This document shows, in pieces, positions 21,478-31,734 of a DNA stretch of 64,000 nt. Source of the stretch: Sulfurovum sp. (lineage in GTDB: Bacteria > Campylobacterota > Campylobacteria > Campylobacterales > Sulfurovaceae); contig JAJPEU010000010.1 of the NCBI GenBank assembly GCA_021166685.1, forward strand, positions 248,001 to 312,000, read 5' to 3'. Both the position numbers and the translations under genes were made by a program. The stretch's first letter is position 1, and each line of letters opens with the position of its first letter. The notes beneath the pieces were generated by a model. The model searched no databases and had not been told where the DNA came from. It worked only from the letters and a program-made list of their open reading frames with translations.

Positions 21478-21861
21478 TTATTTTGCTTTGTATTCGTATG
21501 CTTTTTCTCTTTTTTGTCTCCATATCTTTTTAAGCAATACTTTATCGATTTTCAATGGATCTGATATATTGCCGTCGGGACTTTCTGTTTTTGCGGGTTT
21601 ATTTCCAACTTTGATACCGGAGGGTATCAAATCCAATGTGCCGTTTTTTTCTTGTATTGTGCCGTATTCATAATTGTTTGATTCTTTGTTGTATTTAATA
21701 ATATTACCTTCTTGATCTTCTACCCAATTAAACCATTCGTCGCCTTTAAGTTTTCCCTGAAAAGTTGAACCGTCATTTTGCTTGAATTCCATAGGGCCTT
21801 GAAAAGCAGGTACGCAAAATGCAAATGTCAACATGCCTATAAATAAAATTAATTTTTTCAT
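21478..21861 (-). CDS. Secreted protein resembling the N-terminal propeptide region of M6 metalloproteases
   Basis: Signal peptide; MEFKQNDGSTFQGKLKGDEWFNWVEDQEGNIIKYNKESNNYEYGTIQEKNGTLDLIPSGIKVG resembles M6 pro-region; 12 nt downstream of the M6 protease gene. Confidence 0.6.
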   Translation of the reverse strand: MKKLILFIGMLTFAFCVPAFQGPMEFKQNDGSTFQGKLKGDEWFNWVEDQEGNIIKYNKESNNYEYGTIQEKNGTLDLIPSGIKVGNKPAKTESPDGNISDPLKIDKVLLKKIWRQKREKAYEYKAK

Positions 21862-21873
21862 GTTTGATTCCTT

Positions 21874-23457
21874 TTAATTGGTTTTTGTTGTCAAATCTAC
21901 ACTCATGATATCTCCGGGAGCAGAAATATTGGTGATACTCACGCCGCTGCCTGTGCCGTCATATCGGTTTGAATCTGGTTCGGTAGAGGGAGTAAAACTC
22001 GCATTGTTTGCTTGAAAAAAGAGATTCATGTAGTCTCCTCTGTGTATATCGGAATCCAATCCTGGATTGTTCGCCTCTTCTACATCAACCAGTTTATGAG
22101 ATTCATTTTCATTGCAGCTGTTTGTGGAGCTGCAGTCATTTAAAAGATTGTCATCGATATGCAAGATAGACAATCCCCCCTCAAAATCACCCGGCTCTTC
22201 AAGAATATACAATCCCCTGTCGTATCCGCTGTTTGCCCTGTTTTCTACTAAAAAATATTCGCCGCTGCGGCCGGTTGGAATTTTGTAAAGCATATAGTCT
22301 GCAGAAGAAGCGGCTTTTATCTGAAGCTCTTGGGCGTCGGCAACAACGGTCGGCACAACAAAGCCGCTGTATGCTTTGCTCCATCCTGTCATATGCACCG
22401 GCGTAGCGCCGGGATACAGATCGTTTTCTTTATACCCCCAGCTTCCCGCCCCCATCAAACCGAAATTTCCGATTCCCTCCGAGCTTTCATCGGTATCGTA
22501 AAGGTCCAGCAAGCCAAATACCGCATGCCCCAGTTCATGCGCGATAACACCTATGGTGGCATCATTGCCCGTAAGGGCATTAAAATGTTTTTCTCCAAAC
22601 GCGGCATACACTCCTTCGTAATCGCAACTCATGAGTTTAACACCGTCAAGTGTAGGAGGCTCGACATTGATTGATGTGTCCATGCACCATTGGTGCGCCC
22701 AAACTCCCGGATGTGCTGACGTTGCAAGTTCACCGCCGGCTGCCAAAAATATAATTTGAAGCTCCTCAGAGCTGATTTTCCCGTTATCGTCGGTATCATA
22801 CCGTGCAAAATCGATATTTTCGTTTGCGAGTATGGCCGCATTTTTTAATCTGTCTATCTTTGTTTGCAATTCATCGGGATGGTTTTCGTCTAAATACACC
22901 GTAATGATGCCGTCATTGTCTCCGTCTGTTTCTATGGCAGGCTGAAACTGAAATTTGCCATAAGAAATTTCTTTATAGTAATGATTGAGCTGTCCTTCAT
23001 TTGCACCGAATATTTTTTGGCTCCACTCAGAAGCAGAGCTTTTAAATTCATAATCATTAAACTCAATACGGATGATCACAAGCGGTATGGTTCTTGTGGC
23101 TGCATGTTCATCTGTGACGTTCACATCCATCGTGTCGCTGTCTGTTGCGCCCTCATTATCAGTGACGGTAAGAGTTAACGTGTGGATTCCGGTCGTGGTC
23201 GGCGTATAGTCAAACGAAGCCGTATCGGCTAAAACGGTACTGCCCTTTTTCCATTGATAGCTTACGATAGTTCCGTCTGTATCGTTCCCGCTGCCGAGAA
23301 TATTTACTGACTGGTTAACCTGCGCGGTTTTATCTATTCCCGCATCAGCCGTAGGGGTTTCATTTGATGTTTCAGTTTCTCCGCCGCCGCCACCCCCGCA
23401 GCCTGCCAAAGCAATGATCCCCACCAAAAAAACACCGACCAGATGAGAGTATCTCAT
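21874..23457 (-). CDS. M6 family metalloprotease, lipoprotein with PKD domain
   Basis: Lipobox ALAGCGGGGG; PKD motif NETPTADAGIDKTAQVNQSVNILGSGNDTDGTIVSYQWKKG; zinc motif VIAHELGHAVFGLLDLYD. Confidence 0.85.
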   Translation of the reverse strand: MRYSHLVGVFLVGIIALAGCGGGGGGETETSNETPTADAGIDKTAQVNQSVNILGSGNDTDGTIVSYQWKKGSTVLADTASFDYTPTTTGIHTLTLTVTDNEGATDSDTMDVNVTDEHAATRTIPLVIIRIEFNDYEFKSSASEWSQKIFGANEGQLNHYYKEISYGKFQFQPAIETDGDNDGIITVYLDENHPDELQTKIDRLKNAAILANENIDFARYDTDDNGKISSEELQIIFLAAGGELATSAHPGVWAHQWCMDTSINVEPPTLDGVKLMSCDYEGVYAAFGEKHFNALTGNDATIGVIAHELGHAVFGLLDLYDTDESSEGIGNFGLMGAGSWGYKENDLYPGATPVHMTGWSKAYSGFVVPTVVADAQELQIKAASSADYMLYKIPTGRSGEYFLVENRANSGYDRGLYILEEPGDFEGGLSILHIDDNLLNDCSSTNSCNENESHKLVDVEEANNPGLDSDIHRGDYMNLFFQANNASFTPSTEPDSNRYDGTGSGVSITNISAPGDIMSVDLTTKTN

Positions 23458-23532
23458 GTGTCATCTCCTCTAAATTATTTTTTTCAGTATAACATGCAAC
23501 CATGAAAACAGAATGAAAATCAAACCGTTTGT

Positions 23533-24603
23533 TTAGATTTGGTTGGTGCCCCTGAGCACATCCAGCACATTGGTGGCATAGGAACCTTTGGGCAGAACGA
23601 AACTCAGCTCATAATGGGCTTTTTCTTCGACATAATTTTTCTTTATTTCGGTGACTTGGACCCAGGCATAGCGTCTGGCGCCGAAAATTTTGATCTCTTC
23701 ATCAAACTGCTCTTCAAAAAATCTCGCAACACCTGTGGCTCTTTTGGTTTTGCTTCCGGGCAAAAGGCCTGTAGGAGCAGTGTCTTTGGTTTCAAAACGT
23801 TCTGCTTCTTTCTCCAGCTCTTCTGCTTCAAAAAGTCTTCCGTGAGGATAGTGCATCATCAGATCCCCCTCAAGAAGCTTAAAGAAATTGGGTTGCGCCT
23901 TGACCCCTTTGAGTGCGCCGGAAGGAAGTTTCAAAACGTGTTCGGCTTCCTCTTCGCTGAACTTCTCAAGCAACAAATTAAGCTCCATGCGTTTGGCAAG
24001 CCATAAGTTAAAAAGATAGCTCTGGTAAGATCCCATCAAAAATTCACGTGTTTTTTTATCGCGGATCTTAAGTTCGCCGGACAAGAGTTTTTTGCCATCC
24101 ATCCAATTGGTTCCGTCGGTACCGAAACGCTGGTTTCCAAAGTAGTTGGGTACGCCGTTGGCTTTGATCCATTTGAGTACGGAGTCAAGTTTATCTTTTT
24201 GTATGCCCAATACTTTTTTAAGACGGATATCAAAGCGATTGCCTTTGAGGTGCCCTACACGTATTTTGTTGTTGTGTCTGACGCTTTCAAGTATTTTGAT
24301 CTTTTCATGGGTAAATGCAGCCAGCTTCTCTTCAAATTTTGCAGGCAAGGAGACCCATTGTATCGTCATAGCATGCTTGTCTTTGAGTCCGGCATAGCCC
24401 ATATCCCGTCTTTTGATACCGACATATTGGGAGAGTATATCAAGCATCTCCCACGTGGTCAGTTCTTTTTTGCGGACCTTTAACACAAGGTGCTCGCCCT
24501 CCCCCGTAAACTCATAAAGAGGTATCTCCTCTACGGTAAAATCGCGCGGAGAAGAATTGAAAACAAATTCGTTTCGAACAGGCAAAGGATAAATGGGTTT
24601 CAT
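23533..24603 (-). CDS. truD: tRNA pseudouridine(13) synthase
   Basis: FTVEEIPLYEFTGEGEHLVLKVRKK, MGYAGLKDKHAMTIQWVS, VPNYFGNQRFG. Confidence 0.93.
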   Translation of the reverse strand: MKPIYPLPVRNEFVFNSSPRDFTVEEIPLYEFTGEGEHLVLKVRKKELTTWEMLDILSQYVGIKRRDMGYAGLKDKHAMTIQWVSLPAKFEEKLAAFTHEKIKILESVRHNNKIRVGHLKGNRFDIRLKKVLGIQKDKLDSVLKWIKANGVPNYFGNQRFGTDGTNWMDGKKLLSGELKIRDKKTREFLMGSYQSYLFNLWLAKRMELNLLLEKFSEEEAEHVLKLPSGALKGVKAQPNFFKLLEGDLMMHYPHGRLFEAEELEKEAERFETKDTAPTGLLPGSKTKRATGVARFFEEQFDEEIKIFGARRYAWVQVTEIKKNYVEEKAHYELSFVLPKGSYATNVLDVLRGTNQI

Positions 24604-24624
24604 AATTAACATATTCCTAAAATT

Positions 24625-25458
24625 TTAATTTTTAAAATGGTGACTTTCGCAGGAAAATCGTTCATCATTGTAAACCGCTTTTGCAAATACAGTCAGAGCA
24701 GTATCTGTCTCTTTGGCTATTGCCAAAACGGTCTCAAGATTTTCCGGAGAAAATCCCACAAGCATCTCATATTCTTCACCGCTGAGTCCTATTTTCGGAT
24801 TAATGTCCGCAAGCAATTCAAATCCGTATCCGTTCGTATCCAACAGTTTATTGGTGTCGCAAAAAAGACCATCGGAGATATCCATGCCCGCATGCAGATA
24901 CGGGCGTGATTTTTTGATAAATTCGGCTCGTAATATGGGTTCATAGAATTTGGAATCACTTGAGATTTTCTCTCCCCTCATGAGCCTTTCAAGATCCCGC
25001 TTGCTCTGCCCCAATACCCCCGTAAAAGCCAACAAATCACCCCCTTGCAGCCCTTTGCGCAAAAGCGGATAAGTGCTTTGCGAAACTATAGTAATGCACA
25101 GATGCAGTTTGTCCGCCCCTATCGTATCCCCCCCGATAATTTCACATCCATACACTTTTGCCGTATCCTCAAGACTTTTCATCAACTCGTCTATCTCTTG
25201 ATTCTCAATATTTTTTGGCAAGGAAACTGATACGAGGGCGTATTTTGGCCGGGCATTCATTGCTATAGCATCAGAGAGGTTGACCAGCATTGCTTTTTTG
25301 CCAATTTGCGCCATATCCATCCAGGAGCGCTTGAAATGCACATCCTCAAAAAAGGTATCCATACTGTAAAGCATGTTCCCTATTACAGCTGCATCATCAC
25401 CTATATACTTTGAAGTAAGTTTATTGATAAGGTATTGTTCTTTGTCTATTTTTTTCAT
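24625..25458 (-). CDS. thiL: Thiamine-monophosphate kinase
   Basis: IGDDAAVI, MDTFFEDVHFKRSW, GGDTIGADKL, AGMDISDGLFCD. Confidence 0.9.
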   Translation of the reverse strand: MKKIDKEQYLINKLTSKYIGDDAAVIGNMLYSMDTFFEDVHFKRSWMDMAQIGKKAMLVNLSDAIAMNARPKYALVSVSLPKNIENQEIDELMKSLEDTAKVYGCEIIGGDTIGADKLHLCITIVSQSTYPLLRKGLQGGDLLAFTGVLGQSKRDLERLMRGEKISSDSKFYEPILRAEFIKKSRPYLHAGMDISDGLFCDTNKLLDTNGYGFELLADINPKIGLSGEEYEMLVGFSPENLETVLAIAKETDTALTVFAKAVYNDERFSCESHHFKN

Positions 25459-25574
25459 TGCAAAATTGTAACATACTGCACCCTATTTATACATTTTTAT
25501 AAAACTATTAAAGAAATTAATATTTACCAATAGATATAATAGAACCAAATTTACTCTAAAAGGACATAGTAGCC

Positions 25575-27287
25575 ATGGATGTTAAGATCTATCAATATGA
25601 TGCAGTCATTGTCGGTGCAGGACTTGCAGGGCTTGCTGCAGCACGGGAGTTGACTGCAGCAGGCAAGAAAACAGCTGTTATCACTAAACTTCACCCTCTA
25701 AGAAGTCATTCCGGTGCAGCCCAAGGGGGGATTAATGCCGCACTTGGCGAAGGCGATTCTACAGAGCTTCATGAATTTGATACGGTCAAAGGAAGTGATT
25801 ATCTTGCAGACCAGGATTGTGTTGAGTTGATGTGCACCAAAGCACCAGAAACGATTAGATGGGCTGAACAGATGGGAGCTGTTTTTTCAAGAGACGATAA
25901 AGGTGATATCGCCATCCGTCCTTTTGGCGGACAATCAAAGCCTAGAGCCTGCTATGCAAAAGACAGAACAGGACTTACGCTTTTGCAAACCATGTATGAG
26001 CAATGTGTGCGTGAGAATGTTCAAATATTTGATGAATGGTATGCTGCAGATATTATCTACAAAGACGGTAAAGTCTCAGGTGTCGTCGCATTTGATATTA
26101 GAAATGCCAAACCGGCCATTTTCAATGCCAAAGCTACTATGTTTGCGACAGGCGGACACGCAAGGGCTTACAAGATCAACTCCAATGCCCATGCAAATAC
26201 CGGCGATTCGCTCTCTATCGTTGCGCGTCATGGTCTTCCTTTGGAAGACATGGAGTTTGTCCAGTTTCATCCAAGCGGCCTGGGAGGTTCAGGTATTCTT
26301 ATTTCGGAGGCAGCGCGCGGCGAAGGGGGAAGACTTTTTAACTCAGAGGGTGAAAGATTTATGGAAAAATATGCACCCAATGCCATGGAGCTTGCATCCA
26401 GAGATGTGGTAAGCCGTGCGATTATGCAAGAGATTCGCGAAGGAAGAGGCGTGGGCCCGAATAAAGACGCCGTAAGTATTGATCTTACGCATCTTGATCC
26501 TCAAATCATTCTTACAAGACTTCCGGAACTTAGAGAGTTGGCTATCACTTTCTTGGGGCAGGATATGCTCAAGGAACCTATTCACATTGCGGCAACCGCG
26601 CACTACTCCATGGGAGGGATTCCTGTAGATATCAACTGTCATGTGCGCAAAAACCCTAAAGAGCTTGTCGAAGGTTTTTATGCTGCGGGTGAGTGTTCTT
26701 GTGTTTCAGTACACGGCGCAAACAGACTGGGGGCCAACTCAGTTCTTGAGGCACTTCTTTTTGGAAGACATGCGGGTCAAAACATGCTTAAAGACTTAAG
26801 CACACTTGCACTCAGACCGGCAACAAGCGAAGATGCAGCCGTCATGCTGGCAGAGTATCAGTGGGTCAAAACAAACAACGGAAATGAAAAAGCAGCCAAG
26901 CTTCGAGAAGAGCTTCAGGAGAGCATGACAAAAGATGCAGGCGTCTTTAGAACAGCCGAGTCGCTCACTCGACAAAAAGAGAAGATCAAAGAGCTTCTCG
27001 CACGATACAAACATATCCGCGTGGATGATAAATCTTCTGTTTTCAATACCGAGATTCAAGAAGCGATCGAACTTGGACATATGCTGGAATACAGCCTTTT
27101 CATTGTTGAGGGTGCCTTGGCCCGCGAAGAGAGCCGCGGGGGACACTTTCGTGAAGATTTCCCGACAAGAGATGATGAGAAGTTTTTGAAGCATACCTAT
27201 GCTTATATGGATAAAGATTTCAATATTACACAAGAATATGCAGATGTAGTTTTAGGTAAGTTTGAAGTTAAAGAAAGAACATATTAA
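25575..27287 (+). CDS. Fumarate reductase/succinate dehydrogenase flavoprotein subunit
   Basis: [78 protein letters not shown]. Confidence 0.93.
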   Translation: MDVKIYQYDAVIVGAGLAGLAAARELTAAGKKTAVITKLHPLRSHSGAAQGGINAALGEGDSTELHEFDTVKGSDYLADQDCVELMCTKAPETIRWAEQMGAVFSRDDKGDIAIRPFGGQSKPRACYAKDRTGLTLLQTMYEQCVRENVQIFDEWYAADIIYKDGKVSGVVAFDIRNAKPAIFNAKATMFATGGHARAYKINSNAHANTGDSLSIVARHGLPLEDMEFVQFHPSGLGGSGILISEAARGEGGRLFNSEGERFMEKYAPNAMELASRDVVSRAIMQEIREGRGVGPNKDAVSIDLTHLDPQIILTRLPELRELAITFLGQDMLKEPIHIAATAHYSMGGIPVDINCHVRKNPKELVEGFYAAGECSCVSVHGANRLGANSVLEALLFGRHAGQNMLKDLSTLALRPATSEDAAVMLAEYQWVKTNNGNEKAAKLREELQESMTKDAGVFRTAESLTRQKEKIKELLARYKHIRVDDKSSVFNTEIQEAIELGHMLEYSLFIVEGALAREESRGGHFREDFPTRDDEKFLKHTYAYMDKDFNITQEYADVVLGKFEVKERTY

Positions 27288-27299
27288 GGAGATAGCAAT

Positions 27300-28289
27300 A
27301 TGAATGAAACAAAAAAAATAACCATAAAAGCATTTAGATTTAATGCTGAGACTGATTATCTGCCTTACTATAAGACTTACAAGATGGAAGTAGGAAAAGA
27401 TGAATTGGTTCTTGATCTGCTTAACCGCATCAAATGGGAACATGACGGAAGTTTTTCCTATAGAAGATCATGCCGTCACGGGATCTGCGGATCTTGTTCA
27501 ATTAAAGTAAACGGCAAACCGGTGCTCTCCTGTAAAGAAAATGTGCACGACATGATCGAACTGTTTGGAGAAGAATTGATTTTTGATCCGCAAAGCAAAA
27601 AACGTGCTGTCAAAGATATGATTATTGACAAAAAAGATTTTTGGGACAAACATCATGCGGTCAAACCTTATGTAGACGGCAATGTGGACCCTCAACCTGC
27701 ACATGAAACCCATATGACCAAAGCGCAGGTTGAAAATTTTCTTGATGCGGATTATTGTATTCAGTGCGGCAACTGCCACTATGCCTGCCCGGTACTTGAA
27801 GTAAACAGTGATTTCTTCGGACCGGCCGCTTTTGCTGCTGCTTATAGATTTTCTATTGACCCAAGGGATAATTCTGGGCGTGAAAGACTTGAGATGACAG
27901 CCCAGATGGGTCAAGGGGTTTGGGACTGTGTCAAATGTTATGAATGCGCCGAAGCATGCCCTAAAGATGTCAATCCGATCGAGAAGATCATGAAGCTTCA
28001 CAATATGCAGTTTGAGCAGGGAGTTGCCCAAAGCAATGTTGCAACACGTCACGCAGAAGGGTTTGTAAGAAGCATTAAAAAGCACGGCTTCCTGGATGAG
28101 GCAGATATTGTAAAATACTCAGAAGGACCTATCGGTGTGTTTAAGCATGTTAAAGATGCGATGAAGATGATGAAGGCGGGGAAAATTCATCTCACCGACC
28201 AGATGCCATTTGTTGACAATATGCCAAAATCTAAAAATCTTGATGAAATCAAAAAACTCATTGAAATTTCACAAACAAACAAGCTATAA
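27300..28289 (+). CDS. Fumarate reductase/succinate dehydrogenase iron-sulfur subunit
   Basis: RSCRHGICGSCSIKVNGKPVLSC (2Fe-2S); CIQCGNCHYACPV and CVKCYECAEACPKDVNP clusters. Confidence 0.93.
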   Translation: MNETKKITIKAFRFNAETDYLPYYKTYKMEVGKDELVLDLLNRIKWEHDGSFSYRRSCRHGICGSCSIKVNGKPVLSCKENVHDMIELFGEELIFDPQSKKRAVKDMIIDKKDFWDKHHAVKPYVDGNVDPQPAHETHMTKAQVENFLDADYCIQCGNCHYACPVLEVNSDFFGPAAFAAAYRFSIDPRDNSGRERLEMTAQMGQGVWDCVKCYECAEACPKDVNPIEKIMKLHNMQFEQGVAQSNVATRHAEGFVRSIKKHGFLDEADIVKYSEGPIGVFKHVKDAMKMMKAGKIHLTDQMPFVDNMPKSKNLDEIKKLIEISQTNKL

Positions 28290-28298
28290 GGAGAGAGG

Positions 28299-29186
28299 AT
28301 GAGCACATTACATTACGCACTTTACACAGGATGTACCGCAAAAGAGTCAACGCCCGAGTTGCTGTCGTCTACACTTGCCGTAGCTGAAAAATTGGGGATC
28401 AAAATCACCATACTTGAAGAAGCGAGTTGCTGCGGCGCAAGCCATTTGCAGGATTTTGACGAATTCCTTTCGCATGTGTTGAATGCCAGAAATATCTGCT
28501 ACGCAGAAAAACTTGGCCTGACAATGATCACGATTTGCAATACATGCCAAATCAACTCTGCCATGACAAAGCATAAACTGGATCATAATCCCGAGTACAA
28601 AGCCAGAGTCAACGAAAAACTGGCAGAAGTGGGACTTGAATACAAAGGTACTTCCGAGGTTAAACATTTTCTTTATGCACTGATCGATGAATACGGTCTT
28701 GAGAATATCAAAAGCAAAGTCACCACACCGCTTAGCCGTTTCAATATCGCTCCTTTTTACGGATGTCACAACATCAGGCCGTCAGAACTTCAAAACGAAA
28801 GCAACGGCGGTGAAAATCCTTACAACCCTACTTCGCTTGATGAACTTATCACTGCGCTTGAAGGGCATCCGGTTGACTATGCGAGCAAAAACAAATGTTG
28901 CGGTTTCCATGTGGATCTTCAAGCACCTCAGACAAGCAATGCACTCACAGGAAATGCGCTGCTGGATGCCATCGACAATAATGCAGACATGATCGTCACC
29001 CCTTGTCCGCTTTGTCATCTCAATATGGATATCAAGCAAGAGAGTGCCGGAAAACAGCTCGGCCGTGATATTGATCTTCCTGTGTTGCATATGCCGCAAA
29101 TGGTCGCACTTGCACTTGGCTGCACGGAAAAAGAAATCGGCCTTAAGCACCACGTTAGCAAAGCTGACCATATCTATTTGGTTTAA
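28299..29186 (+). CDS. HdrB-like CCG-domain subunit (SdhE/MfrE-type membrane-interacting subunit)
   Basis: YTGCTAKESTPEL...EEASCCGASHLQ; FYGCHNIRPSEL...KNKCCGFHVDLQ; CPLCHLNMD: two CCG modules. Confidence 0.88.
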   Translation: MSTLHYALYTGCTAKESTPELLSSTLAVAEKLGIKITILEEASCCGASHLQDFDEFLSHVLNARNICYAEKLGLTMITICNTCQINSAMTKHKLDHNPEYKARVNEKLAEVGLEYKGTSEVKHFLYALIDEYGLENIKSKVTTPLSRFNIAPFYGCHNIRPSELQNESNGGENPYNPTSLDELITALEGHPVDYASKNKCCGFHVDLQAPQTSNALTGNALLDAIDNNADMIVTPCPLCHLNMDIKQESAGKQLGRDIDLPVLHMPQMVALALGCTEKEIGLKHHVSKADHIYLV

Positions 29187-29194
29187 TCATAGCA

Positions 29195-29225
29195 CTGCAA
29201 TCGCACATTATCTGTGCGATTGCAG
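29195..29225 (+). terminator. Strong hairpin terminator after the fumarate reductase operon
   Basis: 13-bp perfect stem CTGCAATCGCACA-ttatc-TGTGCGATTGCAG. Confidence 0.7.
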
Positions 29226-29313
29226 CTACTCTATTTCTCTTCTTAATGTATAAACTTTATACTTTTGTTTACTTTATATCATTACAATGCAGATCAAAAC
29301 AGGAAAACAACCA

Positions 29314-29754
29314 ATGATAAAAACGATACCCCTGTGGATTGCCGGCGTTCTGCTTTTGCTTCAAGCTATTCAAGTAGAGATACCAAAACCTTCCTTTGTT
29401 GATATAGAAAATGAGATAAATCCGCCCAAAGAGATTATGGCAATGCTCAAAATCTCTTGTTATGATTGCCATTCTTATCAAACAAAAATGCCATGGTACG
29501 GACATATAGCACCTTTTTCATGGAGCGTACGAAACCACATCAACAAAGGGCGCAACTGGTTGAATTTTCAAGAATGGGATGGTTACGATGAAGAGAAAAA
29601 ACAGAAAATATACAAAGGTATCGCTGAAACCATCAGCTACAGTATGCCCATGCCCATGTATCTGAGCTTTCACGACGAGGCAAAGCTTACTCAAAAGGAA
29701 AGAAATAGGATTAAAAAATGGGCACAAAACAACATAAAAGATGAAAATGAGTAA
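29314..29754 (+). CDS. Haem-binding domain protein (single CxxCH, exported)
   Basis: MIKTIPLWIAGVLLLLQ signal; SCYDCHSYQTKMPWYGHIAPFSW. Confidence 0.78.
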   Translation: MIKTIPLWIAGVLLLLQAIQVEIPKPSFVDIENEINPPKEIMAMLKISCYDCHSYQTKMPWYGHIAPFSWSVRNHINKGRNWLNFQEWDGYDEEKKQKIYKGIAETISYSMPMPMYLSFHDEAKLTQKERNRIKKWAQNNIKDENE

Positions 29755-29828
29755 ATAAGATAAAAATTATCCTATTTAACCTTTTTTTATGGTATAATTT
29801 TTATCAAACCACACATAAAGGAAAACAA

Positions 29829-30215
29829 ATGCCAAAAATTAATAAATACGTAGATATCGATACGGTAGAGAGAGAAGCAAAAAAAGATCTTATTGACAGA
29901 CATTCCCCATTTATTCACTGTGCCGATACGGCAAAAGCCGGTGAACCGTTTGAAGTGACCGTAAAAATGGGCAACGAATATACGCACCCGGATGACTTTG
30001 ATCACTATATTGAATCAGTAACGCTTTTTAACGGTGATACACTGCTTGCTAGAGCTACGTATGTGCCAGGAACCCTTGGAAATACAAAAGCGCACAACAC
30101 TACAACATTTACCATCATCCCGACCGGTAAAAAACTCAACCTTATCGCGCACGGCTACTGCACCAAACACGGTATCTGGGAAGGTACGCCCGTAGAAGTT
30201 ACTGTAGAAGGATAA
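29829..30215 (+). CDS. Class II SORL (neelaredoxin/superoxide reductase-like) protein
   Basis: KDLIDRHSPFIHCADTAKAGEPFEVTVKMGNEYTHPDDFDHYIESVTLF; HGYCTKHGIWEG. Confidence 0.88.
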   Translation: MPKINKYVDIDTVEREAKKDLIDRHSPFIHCADTAKAGEPFEVTVKMGNEYTHPDDFDHYIESVTLFNGDTLLARATYVPGTLGNTKAHNTTTFTIIPTGKKLNLIAHGYCTKHGIWEGTPVEVTVEG

Positions 30216-30236
30216 TCCTTCACTTTCTTCTTTTTG

Positions 30237-30255
30237 ATAGGGCTTTGCGCCCTAT
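30237..30255 (+). terminator. Hairpin terminator after SORL gene
   Basis: ATAGGGC-tttgc-GCCCTAT stem-loop. Confidence 0.55.
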
Positions 30256-30307
30256 TCTGTATATTTTACTGCTTTCTAAGTTGCTTATATTTTGCTATTT
30301 TTCGTCC

Positions 30308-30838
30308 TCACTTCCCTAGCCCGAATACGTTTGAAAGCGTATTGATATAGTTAAAATACCCCGTAATCGCTACGGCTTCTACGATCTGCACATCGCTCCA
30401 CCCCATCGCTTTGAGCGCATCTATTTCTTCTTTGAGGATCTTATAATTGTCTTTGCGTGATGCTTTGATGCAGAAGTTCAGCAATGCCTTGTCTTTACCC
30501 TCTACGTGCATCGCATCTACTCCTTGCTGTATCTCTTCGATCTGCTCTTCACTTAAACCCAGCATCGCAGCAATGCTTTTGTGTACATCCACGCACATGC
30601 GGCATCCGTTCTCTTTGGAGATCAAAAGTGCAATCGCTTCTTTGATGACGTAAGGAAGTGTTGTTTCGTTCAGTAGATACCCCTGTACCATGCCGTCCGT
30701 TGCAAAATAGACTTTTTCATCAACCGCCATCAGTTTAAATATCTCCCCAAGTTGGCCGGTTTTTTCAAGGATTGGTTTTGCTTTTTCTTTAATTGCGGGA
30801 GACATTTCTTCAAATTCAGGTAATTTTATATGAGCCAT
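30308..30838 (-). CDS. Carboxymuconolactone decarboxylase/AhpD-like family protein
   Basis: ENGCRMCVDVHKSIAAMLGLSEEQIEEIQ; AITGYFNYINTLSNVFGLGK. Confidence 0.85.
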   Translation of the reverse strand: MAHIKLPEFEEMSPAIKEKAKPILEKTGQLGEIFKLMAVDEKVYFATDGMVQGYLLNETTLPYVIKEAIALLISKENGCRMCVDVHKSIAAMLGLSEEQIEEIQQGVDAMHVEGKDKALLNFCIKASRKDNYKILKEEIDALKAMGWSDVQIVEAVAITGYFNYINTLSNVFGLGK

Positions 30839-30999
30839 TGCTGTCCTTTGGTATAAAGTTAGATTTAATTATAGAGTTTCATCCTTAAATATAAATGCAA
30901 TAAATAAAATATAAAATCTGCTCTTTGCCATATGAAAGATAAGAAATGCTTTGAAGACACAAATGAGCAGCTCAAACATTTATCTGCTATAATTTCTTT

Positions 31000-31662
31000 A
31001 TGAAAAATCTTAAAAATGCACTTTTACTTAAGCAGCTGTTCCAACTCAAACAGTTGGGTTACCAGTACACCGATATCACCCCTTTTAAAGAGGATGATTT
31101 GGATTTATCTCTTCCGGGCACGCTTGATCTCTTGCAAAAGCAAGCAAATCAATGCCATCTTTGCGATCTGAGCAAAACACGCCAAAAAGTTGTGTTTGGA
31201 GAAGGAAATCCTTCGGCTGAAATTATGTTTGTCGGAGAGGCTCCGGGTGCGTCGGAGGACAGTACGGGAAAGCCTTTTGTCGGTCGCTCAGGTGAACTTT
31301 TGACAAAGATGATAGAAAATGTCCTTCTTGTTTCGCGAAATGACGTGTATATTACAAATATTGTGAAATGCCGTCCGCCGGGAAACCGAGAACCTACACC
31401 CAGTGAAGCGTATACGTGCAAACCCTATTTGCTAAAACAAATAGAACTTATCAAGCCAAAACTGATTGTAGCGTTAGGGGGTACTGCCTATTTTTATCTC
31501 ACAGGCGATGAAACCTCTATTGGCAAAGTCAGGGGTTCGATTTTTAAAAAAGAGCATTATACCGTGATACCCACGTACCATCCAAGTTATTTACTCAGAA
31601 ATCCTTCCGCAAAAAAAGATACATTTGAAGATTTGCTAAAAGTAAAAAGCCTTATGGCTTGA
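31000..31662 (+). CDS. Type-4 uracil-DNA glycosylase
   Basis: CHLCDLSKTRQKVVFGEGNPSAEIMFVGEAPGASEDSTGKPFVGRSGELLTKM; TYHPSYLLRNP. Confidence 0.92.
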   Translation: MKNLKNALLLKQLFQLKQLGYQYTDITPFKEDDLDLSLPGTLDLLQKQANQCHLCDLSKTRQKVVFGEGNPSAEIMFVGEAPGASEDSTGKPFVGRSGELLTKMIENVLLVSRNDVYITNIVKCRPPGNREPTPSEAYTCKPYLLKQIELIKPKLIVALGGTAYFYLTGDETSIGKVRGSIFKKEHYTVIPTYHPSYLLRNPSAKKDTFEDLLKVKSLMA

Positions 31663-31703
31663 TTTGAAAAATAAAAAAGAGAAAATTAGTTTATTTGAAG
31701 CTG

Positions 31704-31727
31704 CAGAGGCAGATAAAACTGCCTCTG
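31704..31727. terminator. Intergenic hairpin between convergent udg and acs genes
   Basis: 9-bp stem CAGAGGCAG-ataaaa-CTGCCTCTG. Confidence 0.65.
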
Positions 31728-31734
31728 TGTAAAA

